64,000 nt of DNA from Microbacterium hatanonis (GCF_008017415.1 NZ_VRSV01000002.1:744001-808000); one strand, 5' to 3'; positions 8,241 to 17,935 are shown, counted from the first letter of the stretch. Made by a program: numbers and translations. Notes: a model not told the origin generated them from the letters alone.

Positions 8241-11200
8241 TCAGCCGACGACGGTACGGCGCTTGCGGAGGGCGAAGGCCAGGCCCCCGGCGACGAGCAG
8301 GAAGCCCGCCCCGAGCGCGATGCCCCACGGCAGCTCCGCGCCGGTCGCCGCGAGGGCGCCGGATGCGACGACCGTCACGCCGACCGAGATCGCTTCCTCG
8401 CCGGCGGTCGTGATCACCAGGCGGTGAGCGCCGACGGCGAAGTCCGCGGGGATCGCGACCGCGAAGGTCGTGATGCCCTGGGCGTTCGCCGCCGGGATGC
8501 CGGTGACCACGAGGGGCTCGCTGAAGAGGGTCGCGGCGATCTGCTGGCCGGGCTCGAGGCCCGACACCGTCACCGTGAGGGAGCGGCCCTGCTCGACGCG
8601 TCCTCCGTTGCTCAGCGAGACGTCTGCCCAGTCGCCGCCGACCTGCGTTCCGGCCGCGGGCGGAGTGCCGCCCGGGTTGTTCGGCGCCGGCGGGGTGGTG
8701 CCGGGGCCCGTTCCCGGGAGCTCCGGGTCGGTGCCGGGGTCGGTCGGCTCGATCGGGTCGATGCTGGTCACCAGCACCGCTCGATCGGCCGGGGACGGGG
8801 CGACAGGGCCCTCGGACGCCTCGAAGAAGTTCACCGTGGCGGCGAGGTCGATCTGCCCGGAGTCGGCCGCACCCGTGCCCTGCGCGAACGTGCCGAAGTT
8901 GTCGCCACCGGCCGCGAGGAACGAGTTGGTCACGACCTTGTAGGTGGTCACCGTGTCCGTCACGTCGAGCTCTTCGTCGTTCAGCGTGATGGCCCCGATG
9001 TGCGACCCGCGCTCCGCGGTCTCGAGGTACTCGAACGAGAAGCCCTCCGAAACCCCCAGCGCGAGCTTCGGGCGACTGGAGTCCGCAGGCTGCCACTGCT
9101 CCTCGAGCACGGCCTTCAGCTGCGCGGCGGTGAGCTCCAGGGTCACCAGCGTGTTGCCGAAGGGCTGCACGTTGGCCACGGCGCGGTAGGTGACCGCGCC
9201 GTTCTCGCCGGGCACCAGGTCGGCGCGGAGCCCACCCGGGTTCATGAAGGCGATCTGCGCGTCAGTGCCGCCGTACTCGGGGTTCTCGCTCGTGGCCCAC
9301 AGGTACACGTCGGCGACGGTGTTGCCGAGCGTCGAGTACGCGCCGCGGTCTTCGGCCCCGGCCGCGGTCTTGGCGCGGTTGATGCTCTCGGTGATCGTTC
9401 CGACCTGCTCCTTGCCGAGCACGTCGGCCTCCGCCTTCGCCTCGACGACCAGGTCGTTGACCTCGAGGTTCGGGTAGGCGGCACTCATCGACACCGGAGC
9501 GTCGAAGAGCGTCACGAGACCGGGAGTGATCGAGACGAGCGCGTTGTCTTCGGCGAGGTCGATGTCGAGCGTTCCGAGGCGGGTGCCGTACTGGTTCGCC
9601 TGCACGACGGGAACGCCGTTCACCTCGCCCGCGTACGTCTGGTGCGTGTGGCCCGAGACGACCGCGTCGACGCCCTCGGGCAGGTTGTGCACCAGGCGGC
9701 CGAAGTCGGATGTGGTGTCGGCCTGCAGCGCCTCGATGCTCGAGCTCGCCCCACCGTCGTGCGCCAGGACGACGACGACGTCCGCCGCGTCGGCTGCGAC
9801 GATCTCGGCGGTGACGCGGTCGACGGCCTCTCCCATGTCGCCGAACTCGATGTCGGCGATCCCGGCCGGGTTGACCAGCGTCTGCGTCTGCGGGGTGACG
9901 ACGCCGATGAACGCGATGCGCGCGCCGCTCTCGGTGGTCTCGACCGTGTACTCCTCGAGCGCCGGGGTGTCGGTGCCCTTCTCGTACACGTTCGCGCCGA
10001 GCGCGTACTGCGGGCCGCCGAGCGAGTCGATCACGCGCTGGACGTCGTCGAAGCCCCGGTCGAACTCGTGGTTGCCCACGGCGCTCACGTCGAGGTTCGC
10101 GGCCTTCAACGCGTCGAGCGTCGGCTGGTCGTCCTGGATGAACGACTCGAAGGCCGAGGCGCCGATGTTGTCTCCCGCGGAGACGAACAGCGTGTTGGGG
10201 TTCTGCGCGCGGTATGCGTCCACGGCACCGGCGAGAGCCGCCGCCCCGGCGTAGCCGTTGGCGGGCTCCTGAACGAGGCGGCCGTGGAAGTCGTTGATCG
10301 TCAGCACCTGCACGTCGGGCTTGTCTGCGACGAGCCCCGTCACATCGAAGTTCGTCGTCGTTCCGGAGACCTCGTTGCCGACGGTGAGCAGCGGCGTTCC
10401 CGTGGGGGACCGCAGTGCCGACGTGAAGGCAAGGCCCTCGGGGCCGAGGTCGCCGGCTTCAGGCGTGCCGGGTGTCTTCGAGAAGTCGCGGTTGTTGACG
10501 TAGGTGACGAAGGTCGGGGCGCTCGCGGTCGTGATGTCGTAGACCATCACGCCGCCGACGCGCTCGAGACCGATGAACGCGTAGGTCTTGCCGTCCACGA
10601 CGCCGATCACGAGGTTCTCGGGCTCGGGACCTTTGTCGTCGCTGCGGCCCTCGAGGTTGTTCTCCGTGTGGTTCGAGTTGAAGAAGGCGGGGTTCGCGTC
10701 GTGCGTGATCTTCTCGAACTGGCTGCCCGAGTCGAAGACCAGCGCACCGTCCGTCGACCAGACCGAGAACGAGCGTCCGCCGAACGTGTACAGCTCGGAG
10801 TAGCACGTGCCGTCGGCGTTCAGGCCCATCGAGGTCGTCACATTGAGGCGGCCGAGATCTGCGTCGCCGAGCTGGGAGGCGAGCGGCGAGGTCGTGCAGA
10901 CCGGCGCGACGCCGTTCTTGCCCAGATCCTTCACCCGGACGGTCTCGTTGTAGTCGCCCCACTCGCGCCCGTCGCCCTCATTGGCCGTGACCAGGTAGGT
11001 CTTGCCGTCCGCGGCGACGTAAGAGCTGATGCCGTCGGGCATGTACACGCCGAAGAGACCGGCGTAGCTCTTCTGGTTGTAGGTCGGGGCACCGTTGGGG
11101 TCGCGGTCGCTCGCGTCGAGGGTGTTCGTCGCGTAGTCCTTGAATCCCAGCGGCAGGATCTTCGTGACCTCCGGCTTGGTGAGGTCGACCACGGCGATGG

Positions 11201-12023
11201 CGTTGGCCTCCTGCAGGGCGACGTAGGCGGTCGTGCCGGAGACGGTGACGTACTCGGGCTCGAGGTTGCGGCTGACACGGTTGGTGGCGAGCGTGGTCGG
11301 GTCCTGCCCGGGCGCCGCCACGTCGGGGCCGAAGACGCGCACCTTCGCGTCGAGCGTCTTGGTGCCGCCGGGCTCGAAGGCGCGGAAGTTCGCGGTCTTC
11401 GCGTCGGCCGTCGCCGGGAGCGAGACGGTCGTGGGCAGCTTGATGACTCCGACGGACCCCTCGGGGTCGGTCGAGAAGTCGTCGGCCGGTTCGCCCTCGT
11501 TGGCGACGACGGCGTACGCGCCGTCCTTCGAGATCGTCACCATGTCGGGGAGAGCCCCGACGGTGATCTCGCCGAGAACAGCGGATGCCGCGTCCGCAGC
11601 GTTCGCGTCGAAGAAGACGACGTGGCCCGGATCCGTCTTGACGGGCGCCTCGAAGGCGATGACGCCGAGACCGTCGTCGCGGATCGCGAGCGAGTTGGCC
11701 ACGCCCTTCGACGTGAGGGCGAACTCCTCGACCGGCTTCGTCGGGTCGGCGTTGTCGAGCACGCTGACCGAGCCCGCCTGGGCGTTCACGACGAAGATGC
11801 GGTCGCGGTAGGTCTGCACGATCTCGGCGGCCGACTCGTCGAAGGCCCCCGATTCGTAGGTGCCGATCGGGCTCAGCGCGAGCGCGGCACCGGTGGCGCT
11901 GTTCGTGACGGGGGCAGGGACGATCGCGGCGGAAGCCGCGGTGGCGCTCGACAGGGCGAGCGCGCACACCGCTGCGGCGGTCGCGGTGAACGCGACGGCG
12001 CGGCGGAGGGAATGCGTGGGCAT
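8241..12023 (-). CDS. Secreted choice-of-anchor I / 5'-nucleotidase, LAATG-anchored
   Basis: 1260 residues. A signal peptide ends near ASAAIVPAP (about residue 33). Residues roughly 40-560 form a beta-propeller-like choice-of-anchor I region (VVANEGEP, ALQEANAIAVVDL). A calcineurin-like phosphatase starts near 570 with LTINDFHGR, continues with GNHEFDRG near 645, a HDGG motif and SGHTHQTY near 790, then a 5'-nucleotidase C-terminal domain to about 1080. A Pro/Thr/Gly-rich linker, an Ig-like segment, LAATG near 1224, a hydrophobic helix and RKRR close the protein. It should hydrolyse extracellular nucleotides or other phosphate esters at the cell surface to supply phosphate. LAATG fits class E sortase. 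Ends in a terminator shared with the thiolase. Confidence 0.88.
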   Translation of the reverse strand: MPTHSLRRAVAFTATAAAVCALALSSATAASAAIVPAPVTNSATGAALALSPIGTYESGAFDESAAEIVQTYRDRIFVVNAQAGSVSVLDNADPTKPVEEFALTSKGVANSLAIRDDGLGVIAFEAPVKTDPGHVVFFDANAADAASAVLGEITVGALPDMVTISKDGAYAVVANEGEPADDFSTDPEGSVGVIKLPTTVSLPATADAKTANFRAFEPGGTKTLDAKVRVFGPDVAAPGQDPTTLATNRVSRNLEPEYVTVSGTTAYVALQEANAIAVVDLTKPEVTKILPLGFKDYATNTLDASDRDPNGAPTYNQKSYAGLFGVYMPDGISSYVAADGKTYLVTANEGDGREWGDYNETVRVKDLGKNGVAPVCTTSPLASQLGDADLGRLNVTTSMGLNADGTCYSELYTFGGRSFSVWSTDGALVFDSGSQFEKITHDANPAFFNSNHTENNLEGRSDDKGPEPENLVIGVVDGKTYAFIGLERVGGVMVYDITTASAPTFVTYVNNRDFSKTPGTPEAGDLGPEGLAFTSALRSPTGTPLLTVGNEVSGTTTNFDVTGLVADKPDVQVLTINDFHGRLVQEPANGYAGAAALAGAVDAYRAQNPNTLFVSAGDNIGASAFESFIQDDQPTLDALKAANLDVSAVGNHEFDRGFDDVQRVIDSLGGPQYALGANVYEKGTDTPALEEYTVETTESGARIAFIGVVTPQTQTLVNPAGIADIEFGDMGEAVDRVTAEIVAADAADVVVVLAHDGGASSSIEALQADTTSDFGRLVHNLPEGVDAVVSGHTHQTYAGEVNGVPVVQANQYGTRLGTLDIDLAEDNALVSITPGLVTLFDAPVSMSAAYPNLEVNDLVVEAKAEADVLGKEQVGTITESINRAKTAAGAEDRGAYSTLGNTVADVYLWATSENPEYGGTDAQIAFMNPGGLRADLVPGENGAVTYRAVANVQPFGNTLVTLELTAAQLKAVLEEQWQPADSSRPKLALGVSEGFSFEYLETAERGSHIGAITLNDEELDVTDTVTTYKVVTNSFLAAGGDNFGTFAQGTGAADSGQIDLAATVNFFEASEGPVAPSPADRAVLVTSIDPIEPTDPGTDPELPGTGPGTTPPAPNNPGGTPPAAGTQVGGDWADVSLSNGGRVEQGRSLTVTVSGLEPGQQIAATLFSEPLVVTGIPAANAQGITTFAVAIPADFAVGAHRLVITTAGEEAISVGVTVVASGALAATGAELPWGIALGAGFLLVAGGLAFALRKRRTVVG

Positions 12024-12217
12024 GCGTGTCCTCGGGTTGGGGATGAGACGGGGGTACGCACCGGTTCCGTGGAGATCCAGACCGGTCCCTTCGACCATCC
12101 CCGGTCGCGGTGGCCGCGAGGTGAACGAGAGGCGACCATCCGTCGACGGTCGACTCCGAGGGCGCGCCGGGAGAGGATCGGAGGGCTGGCGCAGCATCCG
12201 CTTCGGAAGGGACCCCC

Positions 12218-12991
12218 ATGACGTACGAGACGATCCTCACCGAGACCCGCGGACGCGTGGGCTGGATCACGCTGAACCGGCCGAACGCCCTCAACGCGCT
12301 GAACACGACGCTGATGAGCGAGGTCGTCGAGGCGGCCGAGGCCTTCGACGTCGACCCCGGGATCGGCGCGATCGTCGTCACCGGATCGGCGAAGGCCTTC
12401 GCCGCCGGCGCCGACATCAAGGAGATGGAGGCGAAGACGTCGGTCGAGATGATCGTCGACGACCACTTCGGGGCGTGGAGTCGGTTCGCAGCCGTGCGCA
12501 CGCCCACGATCGCGGCGGTGGCCGGGTACGCCCTCGGCGGCGGCTGCGAGCTCGCGCTCATGTGCGACCTCGTGATCGCCGCCGACTCGGCGCGCTTCGG
12601 CCAGCCCGAGATCACGCTCGGGGTGATCCCCGGCATGGGAGGGTCGCAGCGACTGGCGCGGGCGATCGGGTCGTACAAGACCGCCGACCTGATCCTCACC
12701 GGGCGGACGATGGATGCTGCCGAGGCCGAGCGCGCGGGGATCGTCTCGCGCGTGCTGCCGGCCGACCGGCTGCTCGACGAGGTCGCCGACATCGCCGAGG
12801 GGATCGCTGCCAAGCCCCTCCCCGCCCTCTACGCGGCGACGGCGGCACTCGATACGGCCCTGGAGACACCGCTGGCCGAGGGGCTCCGCTTCGAGAAGCA
12901 GGCGTTCGCGGCGCTGTTCGCGACGGAGGATCAGAAGGAGGGGATGGCGGCGTTCCGCGAGAAGCGGGAGCCGCGGTTCCGCCATCGCTGA
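12218..12991 (+). CDS. Enoyl-CoA hydratase
   Basis: 257 residues, the normal crotonase length. It hydrates trans-2-enoyl-CoA in beta-oxidation. The oxyanion-hole region [11 protein letters not shown], the first catalytic glutamate in [13 protein letters not shown] and the second in [20 protein letters not shown] are all intact. GGAAGGGA lies 6 nt before the ATG. It stands alone, divergent from the nucleotidase and followed by a separately promoted cytochrome gene. Confidence 0.92.
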   Translation: MTYETILTETRGRVGWITLNRPNALNALNTTLMSEVVEAAEAFDVDPGIGAIVVTGSAKAFAAGADIKEMEAKTSVEMIVDDHFGAWSRFAAVRTPTIAAVAGYALGGGCELALMCDLVIAADSARFGQPEITLGVIPGMGGSQRLARAIGSYKTADLILTGRTMDAAEAERAGIVSRVLPADRLLDEVADIAEGIAAKPLPALYAATAALDTALETPLAEGLRFEKQAFAALFATEDQKEGMAAFREKREPRFRHR

Positions 12992-13045
12992 CGCGGTGAC
13001 ACGTCGACGTCGAACGGTGCGAGGCGGGGCAGCATCCGCGGTTCA

Positions 13046-13051
13046 TAGAAT
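13046..13051 (+). promoter_or_regulatory. -10 element for cytochrome b-like gene (leaderless)
   Basis: TAGAAT ends 6 nt before the GTG at 13058 and there is no Shine-Dalgarno sequence, which fixes the start and suggests a leaderless mRNA. Confidence 0.6.
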
Positions 13052-13057
13052 CGGTCT

Positions 13058-14032
13058 GTGGCAGCGGCTGATCGTCCGGGGGTGAATGCTCCCCCCGGCG
13101 CGCGCCGCGTCGCCCTGACCCGGGGTCAGTGGGTCGGCGTGATCGTCGTCGGCGTCGTGGTGCTGACGTCCGTCGCCGGGCTCGTGGTGCTCGGTGCGCG
13201 CGCCCTGGTCGCCGTCGACCCGGTGCGCGGCTTCCTCGTCGACCACCCCGGCGAGTACGCACTGCCCGCCGGTGCGCCCGTAGGGATCCCGGCGTGGCTG
13301 GGCTGGCAGCACTTCTTCAACACGTTCCTGATCGTGCTCATCATCCGTTCGGGCTGGCAGGTGCGCAGGCAGAAGCGGCCCATCGCCTTCTGGTCGCCGC
13401 GCGGCGAGAAGCGGCGCAAGATGAGCCTGACGGTCTGGTTCCATCTCGCGCTCGACGTGCTCTGGATCGCCAACGGAGTGGTGTACGTCGCTCTCCTGTT
13501 CGTCAGCGGCCAATGGATGAAGATCGTGCCGACCTCGTGGGAGGTCTTCCCGAACGCGCTCGCCGCGGGCCTGCAGTACGCCACCCTCGACTGGCCGACC
13601 CACAACGGATGGGTGAACTACAACAGCCTGCAGCAGCTCTTCTACTTCACGACCGTGTTCATCGCCGCCCCGGCGGCCATCGTCACGGGGGCGCGCCTGA
13701 GCATGTTCTGGCCCCGCACGGCCGATCGGCTGAACCGGCTGCTGCCGTTCGATGCGGCGCGGCGGGTGCACGTATGGACGATGATCTACTTCCTCGTCTT
13801 CATCGCGGTGCACGTCGCTCTGGTCTTCGCCACCGGCGCGCTGCGTAACCTGAACCACATGTATGCCTCGCAGGACACGGTGAATTGGGCGGGCTTCGGC
13901 ATCTTCGTCGCATCGCTGGTGGTGCTCGCGGCGGGGTGGATCGCTGCCCGCCCGGCGGTGCTCATCCCGATCGCGCGGCTCTTCGGCGACGTGCGGGTCG
14001 TGCCGGGGTCGTCGCAGGGGCGTACCCGATGA
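13058..14032 (+). CDS. Cytochrome b561/b6-like membrane protein
   Basis: 324 residues with about five hydrophobic helices (VIVVGVVVLTSVAGLVVLGA; WFHLALDVLWIANGVVYVAL; LFYFTTVFIAAPAAIV; HVWTMIYFLVFIAVHVAL; FGIFVASLVVLAAGW). Histidines that could hold heme are in GWQHFFN, VWFHLAL, RRVHVW and IAVHVAL, each in or beside a helix. Such proteins usually pass electrons to or from a periplasmic molybdopterin oxidoreductase; one lies at 41891-43441, not adjacent. Start set by the -10 element. Its TGA overlaps the next ATG (ATGA). Confidence 0.75.
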   Translation: MAAADRPGVNAPPGARRVALTRGQWVGVIVVGVVVLTSVAGLVVLGARALVAVDPVRGFLVDHPGEYALPAGAPVGIPAWLGWQHFFNTFLIVLIIRSGWQVRRQKRPIAFWSPRGEKRRKMSLTVWFHLALDVLWIANGVVYVALLFVSGQWMKIVPTSWEVFPNALAAGLQYATLDWPTHNGWVNYNSLQQLFYFTTVFIAAPAAIVTGARLSMFWPRTADRLNRLLPFDAARRVHVWTMIYFLVFIAVHVALVFATGALRNLNHMYASQDTVNWAGFGIFVASLVVLAAGWIAARPAVLIPIARLFGDVRVVPGSSQGRTR

Positions 14033-15798
14033 CGCTCACGACGAGGCCGGAACTCGTCGGCACGTTCGGAATGGTGGCGTCGACCCACTGGCTGGCCTCG
14101 GCGGCGGGCATGGCCGTGCTCGAGGAGGGCGGCAACGCCTTCGACGCCGCCGCGGCCGCCGGACTCGTGCTGCACGTGGTCGAGCCGCACCTGAACGGAC
14201 TCGGCGGCGACGCGCCCATCATCGGCTTCGACGTCGCCTCCGCACGACCCTGGGTGCTGTGCGGGCAGGGGACGGCGCCGGCGGCGGCCGATCACTCGGC
14301 CTTCACCGCGCTCGGACTCGACGTGATCCCCGGCACCGGCCATCTCGCGGCGGTCGTGCCCGGCGCGTTCGGTGCGTGGATGTCGATGCTCGAGCGTCAC
14401 GGGACGCTGCCCCTCGAGCGCATCACGCGGTTCGCGATCGGCTATGCGCGCGACGGGTACCCGCTCATCCCGCAGGCGGTCGCGACGATCGGCACCGTGG
14501 CGGAGCTGTTCGCCGCGCACTGGCCGACGTCGGCCGAGATCTACCTTCCCGGCGGGGCGCCCCCGTCGCCGCGCGCCCGTTTCCGCAATCCCGCCCTGGC
14601 CGACACGCTCGAACGCATCGTCGCCGAGGCGAACGCCGGCGGCGGGTCGCGCGAGCGCGTGATCGCCCGCGCGCGCGAGACGTACTACCGGGGGTTCGTC
14701 GCCGAGGCGATCGACGCCTGGGTGCGGCACCCGGTGCGCGATTCGAGCGGCCGCGACCACGCGGGTCTGCTCTCCGGCGACGACCTCGCATCGTGGGAAC
14801 CGACCTGGGAGGCCCCCGCCACGATCGAGTTCGCCGGCGTCACGGTCGCCAAGACCGGGCCCTGGGGCCAGGGCCCCGTGCTGCTGCAGCAGCTCGCGAT
14901 GCTCGCCCACCAGGACCTCGGCGCGCCCGGCTCTGCGCAGACCGTGCACGCCGTCATCGAGACGGCGAAGCTCGCTTTCGCCGATCGTGAGGCGTACTAC
15001 GGCGACCCCGGTTTCGTGGACGTGCCGCTGGCCACCCTCCTCTCCGACGACTACGCCCGCGAGCGCGCCGGGCTCGTCGACGCGCGGGCGGCGGACGGAC
15101 AGCATCCGGGTCGCCCCGGCGGCCGCGTGCCGACGCTGCCCCGCGAGATCGTCGCTCCGAGTGGCGGCGGGGCGGGCATCGGCGAACCGACGGTGTCGCG
15201 GACGGGTGACACCCGCGGCGACACCTGCCATCTCGACGTCGTCGACCGGTGGGGCAACGTGGTCGCCGCGACCCCGAGCGGCGGGTGGCTGCAGAGCTCT
15301 CCGGTCATCCCCGGTCTCGGCTTCTCGCTCCCGACCCGCGCGCAGATGTTCTGGATCGAGCAGGGGCTCGCGAACTCGATCGCGCCGCGCAAACGCCCGC
15401 GGACGACGCTGAGCCCCGGGCTGCTGCTGCGAGACGGCCGACCGTACCTCGCGTTCGGCACCCCCGGCGGCGACCAGCAGGACCAGTGGCCGGTCGCGTT
15501 CCTCCTCAACCACCTCGTGCACGGCATGAACCTGCAGGAGTCGATCGACGCGGCGAACTGGCACTCGACCCACATGCCGTCCTCGTTCTACCCGCGCGAC
15601 TCGCAGCCGCGCGGCGTCGTCGTGGAAGACCGCGTCGGTGACGGCGTGATCGCCGAGCTGCGCGAGCGCGGCCACGACGTGACCGTGTCGGGGCCGTGGT
15701 CTCTCGGCCGTCTCAGCGCCGCCGGGATTCGCGAGGACGGGATGCTCATCGCCGCCGCCAACCCGCGCGGCATGCAGGGCTACGCCGCCGGACGCTGA
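14029..15798 (+). CDS. ggt: Gamma-glutamyltransferase family protein
   Basis: 589 residues, the length of the Ntn-hydrolase gamma-glutamyltransferases, which autocleave into two subunits and hydrolyse or transfer the gamma-glutamyl group of glutathione-like substrates. The N-terminal MVASTHWLASAAGMAVLEEGGNAFDAAAAA block is typical. The nucleophile threonine is expected in GDTCHLDVVDRWGN near residue 400, followed by the ATPSGGWLQSSP pocket. No signal peptide is visible, so it may be cytosolic. Coupled to the cytochrome gene by ATGA. Actinobacteria make mycothiol, so the true substrate is uncertain. Confidence 0.87.
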   Translation: MTLTTRPELVGTFGMVASTHWLASAAGMAVLEEGGNAFDAAAAAGLVLHVVEPHLNGLGGDAPIIGFDVASARPWVLCGQGTAPAAADHSAFTALGLDVIPGTGHLAAVVPGAFGAWMSMLERHGTLPLERITRFAIGYARDGYPLIPQAVATIGTVAELFAAHWPTSAEIYLPGGAPPSPRARFRNPALADTLERIVAEANAGGGSRERVIARARETYYRGFVAEAIDAWVRHPVRDSSGRDHAGLLSGDDLASWEPTWEAPATIEFAGVTVAKTGPWGQGPVLLQQLAMLAHQDLGAPGSAQTVHAVIETAKLAFADREAYYGDPGFVDVPLATLLSDDYARERAGLVDARAADGQHPGRPGGRVPTLPREIVAPSGGGAGIGEPTVSRTGDTRGDTCHLDVVDRWGNVVAATPSGGWLQSSPVIPGLGFSLPTRAQMFWIEQGLANSIAPRKRPRTTLSPGLLLRDGRPYLAFGTPGGDQQDQWPVAFLLNHLVHGMNLQESIDAANWHSTHMPSSFYPRDSQPRGVVVEDRVGDGVIAELRERGHDVTVSGPWSLGRLSAAGIREDGMLIAAANPRGMQGYAAGR

Positions 15799-15801
15799 GC
15801 C

Positions 15802-15878
15802 GACCGCGAGACCCGACCCGTGCGGCGAGACCCCGACATCCTGCCGGGGTCTGGGCGCGCAGAAGCGGTCTCGCGGTC
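15802..15878. terminator. Nested hairpins between ggt and cofE
   Basis: Outer perfect 12-bp repeat (15802-15813 with 15867-15878) encloses a perfect 8-bp hairpin (15828-15835 with 15845-15852, 9-nt loop). The right outer arm covers the stop of the cofE gene. Likely bidirectional terminator. Confidence 0.65.
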
Positions 15879-16641
15879 AGGGTGACGGGGCGGATGCGGC
15901 GCCCGCGGCGAATCCGTCGGCGTAGGCCTCGTCGGCGCCGCGGCGGAACATGTCGCGGTCGCCCGGCCGCACGATCGATCGCGCGCCCGGGAGGTCGAGC
16001 GCACCCACGAGATCGGCGCGCCCCCGCACCACGGCGACGGGGCGGCGCGATGCCTTGCCTTTGACGAGATCGGCGGCGGCGGCGATCTCGTCGGCGACAC
16101 AGGGCATCGTGACCACGAGCGGCCGGCCCTCGGCATCCGTCTGCCCGCGGAGGTCTTCGAAGACGTGCACGCCGCCGGCGCCGATCGCGGAGTCGGTCTG
16201 GCCCTCCCGCCACGCGCGCCCGAGGGTGTCGGAGACCAGCACGCCGACGATCGCGCCGGTGCGTTCGCGCAGTCCTTCGGCCAGGCGTCGCGCCGACGCA
16301 TCCGGATCTTCGGGCAGGAGCAGCACCGTACCCGCCGGTGTGTTGCTCGCATCGACGCCGGCCGCGGCCGAGACCATGCCGAGGCGGTTCTCGACGATGC
16401 GCGTGGTGTGCCCGGTGGCAGAGGTGCGCGTCGCGACGACCCGCACGGTCTCGGCGGTGATCGCGTCCTCGCGATCGTCGGCGTCGATGATCCGGCCCTC
16501 GGCCTTCGAGACGATCTTGCTCGTCACGACGAGGATGTCGCCGTCACGCAGCTCGTCGCGCGCGGCGGTGGCGATCACGTCGACGAGGTCGACTCCCGGC
16601 GTGATCTCGCCGATGCCGTCGAGGGCCCAGAGCTGCAGCAC
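15877..16641 (-). CDS. cofE: Coenzyme F420-0:L-glutamate ligase
   Basis: 254 residues matching stand-alone CofE, which adds glutamate to F420-0 using GTP. The [14 protein letters not shown] opening, [18 protein letters not shown], the [18 protein letters not shown] block and [19 protein letters not shown] are characteristic. In mycobacteria the homologous FbiB carries an extra C-terminal nitroreductase-like domain, absent here. The GTG start is 1 nt after the GNAT stop, so the two genes are one operon. Other F420 genes are not in this window. Confidence 0.88.
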   Translation of the reverse strand: MLQLWALDGIGEITPGVDLVDVIATAARDELRDGDILVVTSKIVSKAEGRIIDADDREDAITAETVRVVATRTSATGHTTRIVENRLGMVSAAAGVDASNTPAGTVLLLPEDPDASARRLAEGLRERTGAIVGVLVSDTLGRAWREGQTDSAIGAGGVHVFEDLRGQTDAEGRPLVVTMPCVADEIAAAADLVKGKASRRPVAVVRGRADLVGALDLPGARSIVRPGDRDMFRRGADEAYADGFAAGAASAPSP

Positions 16642-16642
16642 G

Positions 16643-17161
16643 TCAGCGGACGAAGCGCACCTCGGTGAGCGTCTCGCCGAGGAAGGGCTCGGTGTGCGAG
16701 GCGCCGTCGAGGGTGAATCCGTTGCGGACCCAGAAGCGGTGGGCGCGGGGATTGTCTTCTGCGACCCAGAGGTAGAGCTCTTCGCCGGGCTCGACGGCCG
16801 CGTCGAACAGCTGCTGTCCGATGCCGGTTCCGTGCCACGCGTCGAGGAGGTAGATGAAGAACAGTTCGCGGGCGCGGGGAGCGTCCTCGTCACGGGAGGG
16901 GCCGGAGCCGACGAATCCGACGATGTCGCCGTCGACGAGGGCGGCGCGCATGCGGTAGTCCTCGCCCTGCGACGCCCAGTGCGTCCAGAGCTCGGCCATG
17001 CGGCGAGCCGACACGCGCTCGAGCGCGGCCTTGCTGATCAGGTGGTCGTAGGTCTCGTGCCAGCACGTAGCGTGGACGCGCCCGAGGGCCTCGGCGTCCA
17101 CGTCGCGAACCGGGCGGACGACGATGTCGCCCTGGATCTCGATAGGTGTTTCGGGTGCCAT
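16643..17161 (-). CDS. GNAT family N-acetyltransferase
   Basis: 172 residues with the Gcn5 fold: the opening strand [22 protein letters not shown], a central [23 protein letters not shown] acetyl-CoA binding block (motif A, Q/R-x-x-G-x-G/A), and the closing [13 protein letters not shown] block. Acyl acceptor unknown. The ATG lies 6 nt after TAGAGT, so the cofE operon probably starts here as a leaderless mRNA. Confidence 0.87.
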   Translation of the reverse strand: MAPETPIEIQGDIVVRPVRDVDAEALGRVHATCWHETYDHLISKAALERVSARRMAELWTHWASQGEDYRMRAALVDGDIVGFVGSGPSRDEDAPRARELFFIYLLDAWHGTGIGQQLFDAAVEPGEELYLWVAEDNPRAHRFWVRNGFTLDGASHTEPFLGETLTEVRFVR

Positions 17162-17167
17162 GACCAG

Positions 17168-17173
17168 ACTCTA
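17168..17173 (-). promoter_or_regulatory. -10 element of GNAT-cofE operon (leaderless)
   Basis: TAGAGT on the minus strand with a 6-nt gap to the ATG at 17161. Confidence 0.55.
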
Positions 17174-17212
17174 CGCGTGAGGTCGAGGGGTCGGAAATCG
17201 GCCGAGCAGCCG

Positions 17213-17298
17213 GCGCACAACTTCGGACAAGCTGGCTGACGTGCCGTGACACTGGCCCCAGGCGCGGCGTATCGGCAGCTTCGTCCGAAGTTGTGCGC
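17213..17298. repeat. 22-nt inverted repeat in a divergent promoter region
   Basis: Arms 17213-17234 and 17276-17298 are complementary over 16 consecutive bases, then again after a single-base bulge, with about 41 nt between them. They lie between divergently transcribed genes, so a terminator role is unlikely. A dispersed palindromic element or a pair of operator sites would fit. Confidence 0.7.
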
Positions 17299-17336
17299 GA
17301 GCGGTCGGTGGGGAAGCGGGATGCCGCTCGTGCGGG

Positions 17337-17342
17337 TACCAT
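17337..17342 (+). promoter_or_regulatory. -10 element for thioesterase gene (leaderless)
   Basis: TACCAT with 8 nt to the GTG at 17351. Confidence 0.45.
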
Positions 17343-17350
17343 CGCGCCTC

Positions 17351-17908
17351 GTGAATGTCATCTGGCGCACCCTCCTCGTCATCCTCCGCGCGCGGCTGCA
17401 CCGACTGCGCCGTCCCCTCGCCCCCACGGCGATCAGCCGCATCCGGGTGCGTACGCTGCCGACCGACATCGACCTGCTCCGGCACATGAACAACGGCAGG
17501 TACCTGTCGCTGTTCGACCTCGGGCGCTGGGACCTCCTCATCCGCACGGGGCTCGCCGACGCGACCCGCGCGCAGGGCTGGTACCCGGTCGTGTCGAACG
17601 AGACGATCACCTTCCGGAAGTCGCTGAACCTCTGGCAGAGCTTCGTCATCGAGACCCGTTTCATCGGGCACGACGACCGCGCCTTCTTCCTCGAGCACCG
17701 CGCCGTCGTCGACGGCGAGATCTACGCGCAGGCGATCATTCGGGCGCGGATGCTGCGTCGCTCGGGCGGCACCGTGCCCCACGAGGAGCTGTTCGCCGCC
17801 ATCGGCCGCCCCGAGGGGCTCCCCGAGGTCGCGCCCTGGCTGCACGACTGGGCCGCAGCATCCGGTCTTCCGTCGACCAAGCGCCCCGCCCCCAGCATCT
17901 GGGACTGA
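17351..17908 (+). CDS. Hotdog-fold acyl-CoA thioesterase (THEM6-like)
   Basis: 185 residues. The hotdog signature LPTDIDLLRHMNNGRYLSLFDLGRWDL is near residue 36, followed by the VVSNETITFRKSLNLWQSF strand. The N-terminal VIWRTLLVILRARL stretch is a probable membrane-associating helix, as in THEM6-type proteins. Predicted to hydrolyse acyl-CoA or acyl-ACP thioesters; substrate unknown. A GTG start at 17351 is preferred over the ATG at 17246, since the earlier start would place the inverted repeat in the coding region and lacks a ribosome site. Confidence 0.8.
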   Translation: MNVIWRTLLVILRARLHRLRRPLAPTAISRIRVRTLPTDIDLLRHMNNGRYLSLFDLGRWDLLIRTGLADATRAQGWYPVVSNETITFRKSLNLWQSFVIETRFIGHDDRAFFLEHRAVVDGEIYAQAIIRARMLRRSGGTVPHEELFAAIGRPEGLPEVAPWLHDWAAASGLPSTKRPAPSIWD

Positions 17909-17923
17909 ACCCCCGTCGACGGC

Positions 17924-17929
17924 TACGGT
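17924..17929 (+). promoter_or_regulatory. -10 element for membrane protein gene (leaderless)
   Basis: TACGGT with 6 nt to the GTG at 17936; no Shine-Dalgarno sequence. Confidence 0.5.
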
Positions 17930-17935
17930 GAGACC

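Noticed and set aside
8130..12221. Open frame of over 1300 codons on the plus strand opposite the nucleotidase
   Set aside because: Composition is Arg/Glu/Asp/Val-rich with no domain. The minus-strand frame has a signal peptide, catalytic motifs and a sorting signal. High GC leaves antisense frames open.
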